Of a DNA stretch of 64,000 nucleotides, positions 1 to 11,580 are shown in pieces. Made by a program: the position numbers and the translations under genes. Position 1 is the stretch's first letter, and every line of letters begins with the position of its first letter. The notes below the pieces were generated by a model. That model did not search any database and was not told where the DNA came from. It worked only from the letters and a program-made list of their open reading frames with translations. This DNA is from Apiotrichum sp. Y4204 (taxonomy: Eukaryota > Basidiomycota > Tremellomycetes > Trichosporonales > Trichosporonaceae): assembly GCA_025531455.1 (NCBI GenBank), contig JAMYHL010000019.1, positions 124,001-188,000 on the forward strand. The letters run 5' to 3'.

Positions 1-334
1 CCGGCCTTCACATCCACAAGGTCGATCACAAAAGTTGAACGCCCATGCATACACCCAACTCGACGCGCTTTCACACTGTCATCACCCCATCAACCGAAAG
101 CGTTGTTGACCTCTTGTAGTCTTTCACCCTCTCAGTGATTGCGCAGTTCATTCTACACACTGGTATCCGCCCGGCCTGACAATACCATCTCTAGCGGTGC
201 ACCATAGGAGACCCGTCCGTTTCATCCTTCTCCCACACTCTACATCGACAAGTACAACTCACTGCAAATTGCTCTCACCGGCGCCGCCGGCGCCGCCGGT
301 TATAAGGAGCACCCACCCAATACCCATTGTCGTC
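1..334. other. upstream region of the bZIP gene
   Basis: No gene is seen here. It is the 5' flank and probable leader of the bZIP gene starting at 335. The reading frame is open from about 197 but the first ATG in that frame is at 335. Confidence 0.5.
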
Positions 335-2281
335 ATGGGTGATAACGTATCCACAACGACAACGGGAGGCCGTCGAGGAGCACCTCGACCTGGTGATATG
401 TCACCGCCGCCGATCATACATCCTGACTGGACAGGCCGCTCCCAAGCGGGACCACCTTTGCGTGGCAGCGGCCCAATGACCCTCCTCGTTGATGTCGCCC
501 TTCAAGGCGGAGGAGGACCAAGTTCGCAGTCCGCCGGGAACGGTGGCGACGAACATGGTCTTGTACGCCCTGTTGGAGCTTCGCGCACGGGCCCCTTGCC
601 GGTCACCACAATAGCTTCACGAACTTTTCATGAACGACCAGGTTCAGCTTTGACCAGCCGTTCCGCAGCGGCTGCTCCGCCACAAGTCCTCTCTGCGGAG
701 CGTAGTCGATATTCTCTGCCTCCTCTTAGCACCGATCTCCATTCGCCCTTGATACCCTTGAGGGATGACAGCGGCCCTTCAAGATCCACCCACTTCAAAG
801 TGAGGCTTAGACCGCAGAGGGTGATGTTTTTTCACAAGTTTGGCTGACTGTATGCAGCATCACCAGCAGACACTGTCCCCACGCGCCCCAACGCCCGTTG
901 CTTCTGTTGCATCACGCGGCATGGGGAGTGCTCCGCCACCCTCTCTCCACCGAGACGGTGACGGCTATCAAAGTCGACCACCCAACCAGCGAAATTACAC
1001 ATATCCAGACCGCAATCTTCCTGCCGGGTACCGAGGTCCAGGCCATGGCTACCCAATAAGTCCCCCCGTGGGATTTCAGTGGCAAGAGCGGTATCCCACA
1101 CCTCCTGCTCATCGTGCACATCCCTTTGACCAGCAATCCTACGGACCAGGACCACCACCTCCTCGTTCGCAGGGCCTTCCACAGCCAGATCCCCGTTACC
1201 AGACCGATTCTCAGCGCAGCGGTTCAAACAAAAGGGGCGAGATCAGTGATAGCCGTCAACCAGGCTTTCCACACGACACGTTCCACCCATCTCGCAAGAT
1301 TGCCCCTCAGCCTCGCGGCTCTTGGCGTGGGCAATCGACGCCGCCTGTGACCGCACCACCTGGGAGTGCTGACATACCCGCTCCGTATCGCCTCGAACGC
1401 GGTTATGACTTTGTTAACTACGACCCTCGAGAGCCGATAAGCCGAAGGGCTAGCTTCTCAAAGGCTTCTGGCAGTGGGACGGGTCTACATTTGCTACACG
1501 ATCGCAAGCGTCAGCCTGCGCGGCCACGCCCGGAGCACAGTAGGTCCATTTTGATTTTTGTCCTGACCAGATCAGAATACTCCGACTCTGACTCTGTGCA
1601 AGAAGGCGAAGAAGAATGCGACATCACCGATGAGGACGAGGAAGAGGGCGACGAATATCTCCCGACTTCACGGACTCCACGAAAACGCAAATCGAGGGGA
1701 GGGGAGAGCTTGTCACCCGCGAGAGGCCGAAGCGATGTCGTTCACGGTTCAGGTGGTACGCGCTCCTCTGCGCGCTTGCGAGTCCAGCGTGGGCGGACAT
1801 CAATGTCCAGCGAACTACACGACCATGATGAGGATGACCTGGAGTTGGGACCGGAAGGTGAAGCTGCGGTTGCTCTGCATTCCATATCCTCAACACACGC
1901 TGGTGAAGACCACGAACGCCCAAAAAAGCGCACCTACGTGAGACGCAATGCCCAACTGCGCAAGGAACAAAATGCAAAGGCGCAAAAGCGGTTTCGGCAA
2001 AAAAAGAAGGAGCATGCCGAGCAGGTGAGTGACTGAATTGAGATCCCATGTTGACATTGATTCAGATGACAAGAGATCTCAAAACCGCCGAAGATCGAGT
2101 CAGGGAACTTGAGCGGGATCTCGAAATGCAGAAAAACCTTTTGCGGGAGAAGACCAATCTCGTCACCCAGTTACGTGCTGAGCGGGAGAGGGACCAGCGA
2201 CTGCTCAATAGATGCCGTTGCGGACGATACGAGGAGTGGAACCGACAGAAAAGAGAAGAGGACTGCAACACTGATGGCTAG
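335..2281 (+). CDS. bZIP transcription factor
   Basis: Proposed exons are 335-799, 858-2024 and 2066-2281, giving about 615 aa. Both introns (58 and 41 nt) lie at phase 0. The first has the branch sequence CTGAC just before its AG. The C-terminal basic region contains NAKAQKRFRQKKK, which fits the fungal bZIP pattern NxxAQxxFRxRK. The third exon continues directly into a leucine-zipper coiled coil (RELERDLEMQKNLLREKTNL). The 500 residues before it are low-complexity, rich in Pro, Ser, Arg and Gly, with an acidic Glu/Asp stretch near 1595-1655 that could activate transcription. It is expected to bind DNA as a dimer in the nucleus. The target genes cannot be read from sequence. A possible extra 36-nt intron (1540-1575) keeps the frame. 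Family assignment is firm; subgroup (Yap-like or other) is not. Confidence 0.85.
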
Positions 2282-4138
2282 AGGAGCAGGGGGTTGCATT
2301 TTAGCGACGACCACGAACATTTAACTGTAATAGACAGCGACGAGGTTTCATCCCGTAACGAAAGTCAACCCCTTACTTTGTTTGCAGGTTGAGACGATCA
2401 TCGACTACGACCACAGCGCTGCAACATTCGCTTCGCTCATCTTCGACCATCATATCCATATCATGGCGCGGTATTCCCGTCAACTCCTTTCATGCCTCCG
2501 GCCACTGTACTTTATTCCATAAAATAAGTGTAGATGTATTGCAGAAACAGTATGTTAATTCTGTGACAATATGAAGTAACTAACTCAGTGGTCATGGGTC
2601 AGAGGGGATGTGACTGCTCTCGAGATCGCGGGGGGGCTTTGCTACTGGAACCGTCTTTGGAATATAAAAGCAATGCGGGAAAGAGGAACAGACTCCTTGC
2701 GGGGGGTTCTGATTGGAAACTGGTCAAGGAGGGCAGCGCAAAAACATTGCAAACTCGAAACACAGTGCCTCCAGTTCCGGTTTCCAACGTCGGCTCGGTA
2801 ATTAGCCCCATCAGTACCACGCAAAAATGCTTGTGGATGTTTTTGACTCACGTCGCTTTGGTCAGTTGCGTAGAGAGACAAGGGATTTGGGAGGGGATCT
2901 GGTCGACTGTTGTGATCTGGTCCTTTGCGAGATCTGCCCCTCCTGGCCCTTTGGGTTTCTCTGCCTCTGGCCCACCCGTATCACAGAGCAAGCCGGGCAC
3001 CAAACATACCGCGATCACGCGGAATGTGGAATGTGGCGCTCATTTCGCCACAGTGCCTGGGGGCTCAGGTACTTCGGTGGAGTGCGACGCCACGCGCGAA
3101 GTGGAGAGATCCCGAGATCCCCCAACAGGGGCCATCCCCCTGATTCTGTCTCCTGGGTGGGACAGACGCCATTAAACCAACCAACAAGGAGACTGCAATC
3201 CTGCTTGGCCTGCTGCATGCGCTACGAGTTACAGAGTCCCAACGCTTATGCTGTGCAATGCAACAAGAAGATGGAATGCACATTCCGCAGGCTCGCGGGA
3301 TACCCGTCAACGGCCCGGAAACCCCTGCGTTGGCTCAATGGTTGTTCAAAATACAGGATGATCGGCGAATGACGCTAGCAACTTAGTACATGGCGCGCTA
3401 GCTCGCTAGTTCAGCTGATACTTTTGCCTCCGAGCGGGCCGAGCTGCGAGGCCGAGACCTGTCTCTGAACCGCCGCTCCGTGGCATTCCGCATTCCCCCG
3501 CGGATCTCTCGGCCTCTTGACATGCATTTCACAAACAGCAACGCCTGCGATGGCCAAAATTGGGGCCGGTGCAGTATCTTTGAGTGCGATATCGGAGGTG
3601 GATAGATGACAGGCAATGCCTGACAGACAAGCTGGAAGTGGGAGCATCTTTAACGAGTGTGGACAGAAGCTTTCAGTTGAGTAGTGACGAGGTGCATGGT
3701 GACGAATGAAATATACAATTTGGCTGCATCAGGCTACAGGACTATCGGTGATCGAGATGGGAACCTGCAGTGAACTCTGGGTGGAAGGTTGTTTCACGCG
3801 GCCGAGTGGGAGAAGTGTCGGAGGTCGTTGAGGTCGAGGCTCACACGGTCCGCCAAGTGGTGAAGTGCTGTTAAAGTTGGTGGTATCTTGATAGTGTTAT
3901 ACAGTACAGCAGTGTATTGTCTGCGGAGGGTGGAAGCCGAAGGGCTGGAGCAGTCGTCTTTCCCTCGATGTCTACGAGCTACGAAGAATGTAGGCTTCAA
4001 AGCTTTCTATATGGTCTGCCAGTCAGCACCCACCCTCGCTCGCTCCTTACATTTCTTTGGCTTGGTATGTTCTAAAACTTCGTGTTTCTCTTCTTCTCTT
4101 CATCCCTCCCTCTCTCCTCCTCACCTTACCTCCCTACA
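2282..4138. other. intergenic region, no supported gene
   Basis: About 1.9 kb between the bZIP stop and the 3' end of the next gene on the opposite strand. Open frames of up to 195 aa occur (for example 2588-3175 +) but resemble no family and lack the intron signals seen in real genes here. The first part should hold the bZIP 3' UTR and terminator. Confidence 0.5.
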
Positions 4139-5302
4139 TCAGAAATTGCCCGACGTAGCCGCCAGAATCCGAGCCGCGGCATACGGCGGCGGACAGTCCA
4201 TTGCAACGTTGCCCCTCTGCTCGTCCACAACCGTCTCCAGCACCGTCTGATTGAGCGCGCGCTGTGCGCCCCTCAACTTCCAGAACGCAGGACACAGCTC
4301 AAGCGGGACCTGCAGCGCAATCCCGCGAAGTCGAGTAGCCCAGAATGTAGCTGGCTCTGGCGCGTCCCGCGCCTCAATCGCGTCCGCAAGTTCCTCCGCA
4401 GCGGTGACATACGCGCCATACACCCCGGCCCGGGAAGTACTGCAGGTGAGCAAGAAGTCGTGTCCCTGCATGCGGCGGTAGTAATGGTGTGCAAAGCTGT
4501 TCATGGCCCGTGCGCTTGCCGTCGCAGCGGCTGCCTCCGCGTTCTGCCCCGCGAGGAAGTAGTTTTGCGCCATGTCGAACGCGAACACAATCCAATTGTC
4601 CGCTTCCTCGAGGCACTCCTTGACCACGGCCCTGGCTTCGATGAGGGTAGCGGCATTGCCCTCCTCCGCGTCCCTCCGCGCGCCAACGTCGGCGATCTCG
4701 AGGTGAAGCTGCCCCAGAAACCTGTACATGCCCTCGGGGTACGCGCTCTGCTTGGAGGGGGGCCGGGGCGCGGGGCCAAGTTTGGGCTTTGGCTTTCCAC
4801 GCGCCTGGGGGGTACTGATGGACACGTTATTCTTCGGCTGGGGCTGGAGGCGTGGCTTGGGCTTGAGCTTGAGCTTGCGACGACGCGGGAGCATTTTATT
4901 GACGCCGCTGTTGTTGTTGTTGTTGTTGCTGCTGTTGCCGCCGTCACGATTGTTGTCCTTGTTTCCACTCATGACGCTGTTGCCCCTGTTGCTGCCGCTG
5001 CCACTATTGCCGCGGTTGCCACTGTTGCCGCCAGTGACACTGTGGCTGCCGTTGCCGCGGTTGCCGCTGTAGCTGCTGTAGGCGCTGTTGGTGCTGTTGG
5101 TGGTGTTGGTGTTGTTGGTGCTGTTGCCGCTGGTTCCGCTGTCGCCGCTGAAGCCAGTGTTGCAGTTCTTACCGCAGTCGCATTCAAAGTCGGCGATATT
5201 CACGCTGGAGTTGAAAAACCGCGGGGGCCGTACGGGAGATAAATAAAAGTAGCTGTGCGAGGGCGGGCCGAAGTGCTGTGTGAAGGTGGTGCTTGGGTCC
5301 AT
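4139..5302 (-). CDS. Asn/Gly/Ser-rich protein of unknown function
   Basis: Single open frame of 387 aa; the first ATG is at 5302, because the upstream extension has no ATG. Residues about 45-140 are a low-complexity tract of Asn, Gly, Ser and Thr (NNNNNNSG, TNSTNS and similar), encoded by imperfect triplet repeats at 4905-5160. A short basic stretch follows (RRRKLKLKPKP). The C-terminal 190 residues are ordinary globular sequence rich in Ala, Glu and Leu, with Trp and Tyr (EADNWIVFAFDMAQNYFLAG), suggesting a helical domain. No family was recognised. The absence of introns is unusual beside its neighbours. The globular half makes real coding likely; the repeat tract could vary between strains. 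Confidence 0.65.
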   Translation of the reverse strand: MDPSTTFTQHFGPPSHSYFYLSPVRPPRFFNSSVNIADFECDCGKNCNTGFSGDSGTSGNSTNNTNTTNSTNSAYSSYSGNRGNGSHSVTGGNSGNRGNSGSGSNRGNSVMSGNKDNNRDGGNSSNNNNNNSGVNKMLPRRRKLKLKPKPRLQPQPKNNVSISTPQARGKPKPKLGPAPRPPSKQSAYPEGMYRFLGQLHLEIADVGARRDAEEGNAATLIEARAVVKECLEEADNWIVFAFDMAQNYFLAGQNAEAAAATASARAMNSFAHHYYRRMQGHDFLLTCSTSRAGVYGAYVTAAEELADAIEARDAPEPATFWATRLRGIALQVPLELCPAFWKLRGAQRALNQTVLETVVDEQRGNVAMDCPPPYAAARILAATSGNF

Positions 5303-5731
5303 TGAGATATATGTGGTTGGATGTTGGGTGAAGTGGGAAAGTAGGACTGTTGATGGTGAAATGGGCAATGGATGGATATTGACAAGTGGGAAGGCAGACG
5401 GTTATATGGGCCTCGTTCTCGACGGCTGCCCCGTGCGCGACTCATTATTGGGGCAGTGACCATATCGTGATGGTGTATCTGCTTTCGCAAGTTTTAGGAA
5501 TGTTGTGGGAATGTGTGAGTGAAGTTAGTGGATGGAGTACGGGTGTGTACGATCATGTACGGTTGATCACAGGCGCCGCGTCGTCAGTTTCCCATAAATG
5601 GCAAATGAAATCAGAGTTCTACGCAGCAGTGAGCTCAGTCAATTGCCATCCATCTTGATGCAGTACAAAGATGTGATATGCATTACAATGACTGACAGGT
5701 GACAGATTGATGGTGACTCCCTCTCCTCGGA
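5303..5731. other. intergenic region
   Basis: About 430 bp holding the upstream region of the Asn-rich gene and the 3' end of the F-box gene, both on the minus strand. No gene is seen. Confidence 0.5.
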
Positions 5732-8163
5732 CTAGAGACACAGGACCGTAATGTCATGCCTCTGGTTCCAGAAATGCTCCAGTTTCGTCGTACGCATAGC
5801 AAGGATGCGCTCGGCGTCAATCATGACGCCGTTGGGCATGATCTCCAGGCCGCGGCGGGCGGTGCGGAACGGCAGACGCGTGACCACGTCCTCGGCCCAG
5901 ATACCGTCGGCCGGAACCCGTGTCTCGGCATCCCACAGCGTCACGGTGTAGAAGTTGGCGAGGTTGCTCGCCGCGTTGGTATCGTCATCTGGGTCGCGCT
6001 CCGCTTGCACGACCCACGAGGATGTCTTCTCCGCCTGTCCGCCCCGGCGCTTACGCTCGGCCCGGTCACGCGCAACAGTGTGTGGGTTGAAGTCATGGAC
6101 GACAAGCTGCACAATATGTTGCGGGTTGACAATGGGGTCTTCTGGATCCTCGACCTCAGGCCGCGCCCACGGCTTTCCACCAAAGCTGCTCTCGTACGAG
6201 ACGAAGGACGCCAGGCGGTATCCCGAGCAGGAGCAGACCTGGAGTTAGCGGAGAAGGTCTCCGACATCGCAGCTTTACCATCACTTACCCATGGCCGACG
6301 CGTCTCCTGAACCTGAGGCATAAGACGCGCGTTCTCCTCTCCCCACTTTTTCCAGGGTACATCCAGCATCTCGAATTTTTTGTCCGCGGCCCACGCCGCG
6401 TGCAGTCGTGCTTCGCCCTCTTCTGCCATCTTCACGAGTGTTTCGCGGAGGACGAACAGCTCGTACGATCCCCGTCGCTGCTGGTGCTGATCGGAGTTGA
6501 TCCACAGCTCTGTGACAATCACACCGCGTGACGGGTTCTGCGTAAACGGTTTGCCGCGACCGAGTGTTTGTTGATTTGACGGCACGGGCGGGAAGGCTGG
6601 GTCGGGACGCATGTGGAAGTTGTCGAGCATCAGCGCTACACCTTCCCCTGCCAGCTCGGGAAGCCTCAGACGGGTAAGCACGTTGGCGCGTGGGGTGGTG
6701 TGGTCCTCCGCGTTTGCGACCAGCGGATGATCCGTCTCAACCTTTTGCCCAGGACGCTGGGCAAATGAAATGAGGAGGAACGCCGGGTCCTCAATCAACT
6801 CTGAGGCCATCCTGTCGAGCGGGTTGCGGGAATGCAACATCTGGTTAATGGCAGTCGACCGAGCCACGGCGATCGTCGTGGGTGTGAGCATGCAGAATGT
6901 ACAGGGGGCCGAGGTACGGCCGAGGTGGATGCGACTGAGGACCTCGCCCGTTTTCCAGTTCCACGCCACAATCTCCTCCTCCGAGTCGTTCGACACCAGG
7001 GCGTGCTCGTTGTGCACGCCTATGATGTTTATACCCTCGCGGGAAATATGCGCAACCAGCGTGTCACCCATGACCTGAATAAGCTGTCGAGGCCACTCCG
7101 TCGGGACTCGCACGGGAGGGAAGTCGATGAACGGCTGCGCAGCAAGGGGATGCTTCTCAAACGTCGACATTGTGAAGAAGTGGTATCTGTGCGCCGGCTC
7201 TTGTATGTTCTTGCGCACTGGTTCCGGCTCAAATTCGGACACGACAATCAAATCCTGTGTTGGGTCCATCGTCAGGTCCGCTATGGGGAACCCAACGTTG
7301 AACGACTTTGTTGGCACGATGGGGTCCTCAAGATCCGGGTCCTCGACAGACGGCAGGGGGATGAGGCGGATCGTGTACGGCTGATCGTCAGACCTGGGAA
7401 CATGCTCCAACTCACCTTCTCGTGGGCCCCATCCTCCTCGCACATTAGGAGAATGCCCTCCTGGAGCTCGTACACACCGCTCGGCCCCCGGACCGAGAAG
7501 CTGCGCGCCTGCACGGGAGTAAGCGAGTCCCAGCGGCGCTCGCGTGCGCGCAGCGCGCGCTCCTTGGCCGAGATGGAGAGGAACGAGTAGTCGGCTCGCG
7601 TGCTGGGCGGCTTGCTGTTCCACGGGGCGAGCGTCACGCTCGGCAGGGTCGGGCGCGCGCGGCCGGTGTGCGGCGACCTGATGACGGTCTTGAGCTTGAG
7701 CTCTCCGCGGGCGCGCGTGCTGGGCGCCCGGGAGGATGACGGTGTGGACGCGCCCTCGGCGCTATCGGCGTTGTCGTTGTCGACGGTGACGACCGGGACG
7801 CCAGCCCCTTCGGTGCTTGTAGGATCATACGGCCCTTCGGCTTCGCGCGCACGCGCCGCGACGACCGCCTCCCGACGAACAGGGACGTCGAGGTAGCCCC
7901 GCTCTTCGAGGAGCGCATGATATCTGATCGCAGGGTTGGTGGTGACCATATCGCGAAGTGTGCGGCATGTCTGTTCCGTAAGCATGGGATACGGAAGAAG
8001 AGAGAGGAGTGGGGAGCGAGGAGCTACGGCATGGGCAGCTCAAGGTAAGTGAACGCACCTCGGAGACGGCGGCGAGGTCCCATGGGTCGAGGTCGACAAG
8101 GACGCGCTCGAGCAGCTCGTCGGGCAGCGCAAAGAGGCTGTCTGGCGGTGCGGGGGAGTCCAT
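5732..8163 (-). CDS. F-box protein with WD-like repeat region
   Basis: Exons run 8163-8059, 7970-7416, 7380-6289 and 6238-5732, giving about 752 aa. All junctions are phase 0; introns are 88, 35 and 50 nt. The N-terminus carries a clear F-box, LPDELLERVLVDLDPWDL (about residues 13-30), cut by the first intron right after it. The F-box binds Skp1 in SCF ubiquitin ligases. The rest contains blocks typical of a beta-propeller (EEIVAWNWKTGEVLSRIHLG near residue 380) and ends in a Trp/Arg-rich conserved-looking tail. By family knowledge the C-terminal part would recruit the substrate; the substrate is unknown. The gene is divergent from the one at 8561. The start at 8163 was chosen because it is the ATG just before the F-box; an upstream in-frame ATG at 8415 seems less likely. 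Confidence 0.8.
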
Positions 8164-8560
8164 TTTCGCAGTCTTGGCGAGGGTCGAGTACAATGCGTGC
8201 AGATGGTCAGAGATGGTGAGATGCGGATACGGGCTGGATGGGGCGGACGGGGTGTGTGTGGGAACGGAGAGAGTGGAGAGACGACCGGTGGTGCTTGGAA
8301 ACAGCAGAACGCGAGCAACGACCGCCGCGATGCGACTCCCCCAGGAATCTCCCATCGCCACTGACTGCGCAAATGAACGAATAATGAAGGGAAGACGGAA
8401 GCAAAATGAGCGCATGTGGCCGACTTCGATCCATCTGTTGGTCTTTTATGACTTGTCTTATTGTGCTCGCCGTCAAGCTGCCCGTCGACACCGCGAGCTA
8501 CGACATCACAAACCACTCCACTGATCCACCGACTCCAACGCCAACCACTCCAACACTCCC
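8164..8560. promoter_or_regulatory. shared promoter region of two divergent genes
   Basis: A 397-bp gap separates the F-box start (minus) from the start of the 298-aa gene (plus). It must hold both promoters. No clear TATA box was seen. Confidence 0.45.
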
Positions 8561-9588
8561 ATGACGACGGAGCCCGCACCGCCCATCACGGCGCTCCCGC
8601 CGCTGCCGAACCCGGCGCATCCGCGCAATGCGGGCCCCCTGCTCGCCCTCAACGCCAGCGACGCGCTGCGCGTCATGCGCCTGCTGGGCGAGGGCGCTGC
8701 GAGCGGATCGACCGGTACGTCCTAGCATTTCGGATGGGATACCAGTTTTGGGCACCTAGTGGCCTTGTGGATCCAGCTTGCCTTTAAGCGTCTGCTGACG
8801 ACCAGAATACCCCTATCCTACCAGCACAGAATATCCGCTTCCTCCGCTCCCTGCCGTGCCCGTGCCCTCGCGCGCCGGCGCGAGCCGGCGCATCCGCCCC
8901 CCGCCCCCGAAGCCCGTGCACCCGCTGACCCACGTCCCGCTGCCCGCGTCGTCTCCGCTCGCGGCCGCGCAGACGCTCGACGACGTGATCGCCGCGCACA
9001 ACGCGCTGACCCCGCCCATGCCCGCCGCACTGCACTACGGCCGCAGCGCGCTCCTCATCCATGTGCCCGGACGGGGTCACTGCTGGGTGCTGCTCCGCAC
9101 GCTTGGCCCGATGGCGCGCGGGGAGGACGTCAAGTGTCTCGCTGTGCGGTTCTTCCCCACCCGGGATTCCAGGGTGGGTCATTTGTCTTTCACCGACCGA
9201 GAACTAATGTCAGCCACCACCAGTACATGCCATGCCGCCGCAGGGCCCACCACACGTCACGAGCGAGACCCTCACGGCTCTCCGGCTGTCCGTTCCCGAG
9301 CTGCTCTGGCGACTGCGCTGCCTGTCAGGCGCGATTGACATGTCGTGCTTCTATTGCGGCAAGCACCTGAGTGATCTAGACGGACTGCCGATGGGCTGCT
9401 TTGGTTTCCTTCCGGGGTCGAACAAGTCGGCCAACGGGGCGGACGAGGATGCCAAGGATAAGGACAAGGACGAGAAGAAGGACGAGAAGCAGGAGAAGGA
9501 GAAGGAAACGGAGAAGGAGAAGGAGAATGACAGTGATAGCCAGGAGGAGGGGAGATGGGTCGCCTGGCATCCCCGGTGTGAGCAGTAG
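8561..9588 (+). CDS. unknown 298-aa protein, charged C-terminus
   Basis: Exons are 8561-8714, 8806-9173 and 9214-9588. Phases agree across both introns (91 and 40 nt), and the first has CTGAC before its AG. The N-terminal third is Pro/Ala-rich. The middle holds a compact segment (SALLIHVPGRGHCWVLLRTL) and a possible metal-binding pair, CFYCGKH, near residue 215. The last 70 residues are a run of Lys, Glu and Asp repeats (KDKDKDEKKDEK) ending in GRWVAWHPRCEQ. No known family was recognised. Two phase-consistent short introns and the conserved-looking core support a real gene. It may be nuclear given the charged tail, but that is only a guess. Confidence 0.65.
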
Positions 9589-9707
9589 GCTTTTCTGGTG
9601 TGCGGCCTCGGAAGTACTGTATAATTATGGTCGCATAGCATTCTGTAAGATGTGCCAGATCAAGAAATCTAGGATTAGATGCAGTGTATCAGTAGATAAC
9701 GCCGAGG

Positions 9708-11170
9708 TCACTGCCCGCCGCCATTGGTCTCCACCTCTGCCTCCGGAATGGTGAAGCCGCGGGGGAACACCTGGCGCGCATTGATATTAACGCGCGCGGA
9801 GCTGATCCAGCGCTTGGCCGCGGCCATTTCGGCGCTGTCGCCTTCCGCCTCGTCAAAGTGTCGTGGCAACGTATCCTCCATAACGCGCGGCACGCCTGCC
9901 GTCAGTTCAGCACCAACACGATCCTTACCGTGGTAGGCCTGCCGCCCGCGGCCGCTCATGACGAGCACGTCGCCGCTGCGGAGCACGATTGGCGTGGGGG
10001 GGTGTTCGCGCGAGTCGGAGCCAAGGAGGAAGACGGCCGCGTGCCCGAGCGAGAGGGACACGAGCGGGCGGTTCGGGTCGAGCCTTGGCGTCAGCGCCAC
10101 ACATTACGGCAAGTAAAAAGACACTCACTCGGACCGGTCGACGTGCGCCATAAGTGTGTCGTTGCGCTGGTAATAGTTGACTATCCCTGTGTCGGGCAGA
10201 TAGTCCTCTCCCCAGCTATGCCACTCGGGCGCGTCCGTGCCAGCATACACCTCGGCCCAAGGGATCGCGCGCACGACGCCGCGACAGATATCCGCCAACT
10301 CGCGCGGGAAGGGAATCGGCTCGGAGGTGGAGAAGTCGTACGATTTAGTCGACCACTGTCGTCAGACACATCCCGTCTCTATACATACCTGGTACACCCA
10401 TCCGAGATTCGCCCAGCGTATCTCGCGCATGAGCTGGGCAACACTCCGCTCAGACAACTTGAGCGACGCCGGATCCCCGGCCCACTGCGCGTTCCGCCTG
10501 CGTACCTCGTCATATCCAACCGTCGCGGCCGGCGCCGTCTCTATGAGCGAGCGTGGCCCCGCGCGCGCGCGGCCATGTGCGCCGTGCGCTTCCCGCTCCG
10601 CATCGTCAAAGTCCATATGCCGCGGGCGGACCGGCGTCTCAGGGGAAGAAACATACAGCCCAAACAGGTCAGGAGGGAGGGTGTAGTGCGTTGAGAGAGA
10701 GAGCGGATTCGGGGGGAGGGTGTATGACCCCAGCGAGCGGAGGAGGAGATCGAGCTGCGTCTCGGGGGAGAGGTAGTTTGGGAGGAGCACACAGCCTGGG
10801 GTCAGCACTCATCTCAAGCGTACATACCTTCAGCGACAACATATCCTACCCGGCCATCGAGCTCTATTCTCCTCACGCCGCTGCCCTCCAGATCTATCTG
10901 CGGGCGCTCGCCCAACGCGCGCGCCTTGCCCTTCCCCGGTCGTTTCCGCCGCCCCGCCGCAGGCGGCGCGTACACCTCGCCCCACCACCCGGCGCGGAAC
11001 ACCTCGTCGTCGTCGGCGTTTGGTGGACGCGAGAGATCAAGAACCAGCGCGCAAATTTCCGATGGGATTCCCCGGAGCGCCGGGAGGGACGAGGTCGCGC
11101 GGTTCTTGAAGTGCTTTTCGGCCTGGCGGAAAGCCGGGTGCGCGGGTGCTGGTGATGGATCGGCGGTCAT
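9708..11170 (-). CDS. ALKBH1: AlkB homologue 1, 2-oxoglutarate/Fe(II) dioxygenase
   Basis: Exons are 11170-10828, 10795-10389, 10355-10129 and 10083-9708 (450 aa), with introns of only 32, 33 and 45 nt. The assembled protein has the ALKBH1 core. NYYQRNDTLMAHVDRSE gives the HxD iron ligands (about H321 and D323). It is followed by LDPNRPLVSLSLG, the distal His in QAYHGKDRV (about H377) and the closing RVNINARQVFPRGF. AlkB enzymes oxidatively remove methyl groups from nucleic acids. ALKBH1 members act on tRNA and, as reported for some, DNA, in mitochondria or nucleus. The exact substrate here is not visible. All catalytic residues are present. The HVD block lies just before an exon junction, so correct splicing is needed for activity. 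Confidence 0.93.
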
Positions 11171-11580
11171 GGGGGGATCGGCGCAGGGGGATAATTTGAT
11201 CTGCAGGGATGGGGAGATCTGGGCTGGCCGATCGAGTGACCCCAGGGTGTTTGATCAGCGGAAGGGCGCTGATCAGCGGACGACTGTTGGCCTGTTGAAG
11301 ATGTTGGAATATGAGGATTCGGTCCGGAAAAGTGCGACAAGTCAACAATCTATGAAGGCGACTCGAATTTTTGGTGCGTCATCACCACAATGTTAAATCC
11401 ACAGGCAACACAGTATTCAGCACATCACCCCATACGTTCCTAATGCAACCACCATCCTTGAACTCCTCCGTGACGCGCACCGGCGCCCCCAACTCTGGCG
11501 ACGAGTAGATGCATCGCATGATTGACAAAATGGCACTAATGCAAAGGAAATCTGTATGAGGGACTGGACTGATTCGGGGT
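11171..11580. other. intergenic region
   Basis: About 410 bp holding the ALKBH1 upstream region and the CSE1 3' end, both minus strand. Nothing else was recognised. Confidence 0.45.

Noticed and set aside
4082..5242. Open frame of 386 aa on the plus strand with Val/Ala repeats
   Set aside because: Antisense of the Asn/Gly/Ser triplet tract and globular part of the minus-strand gene; the minus frame has the more protein-like composition.
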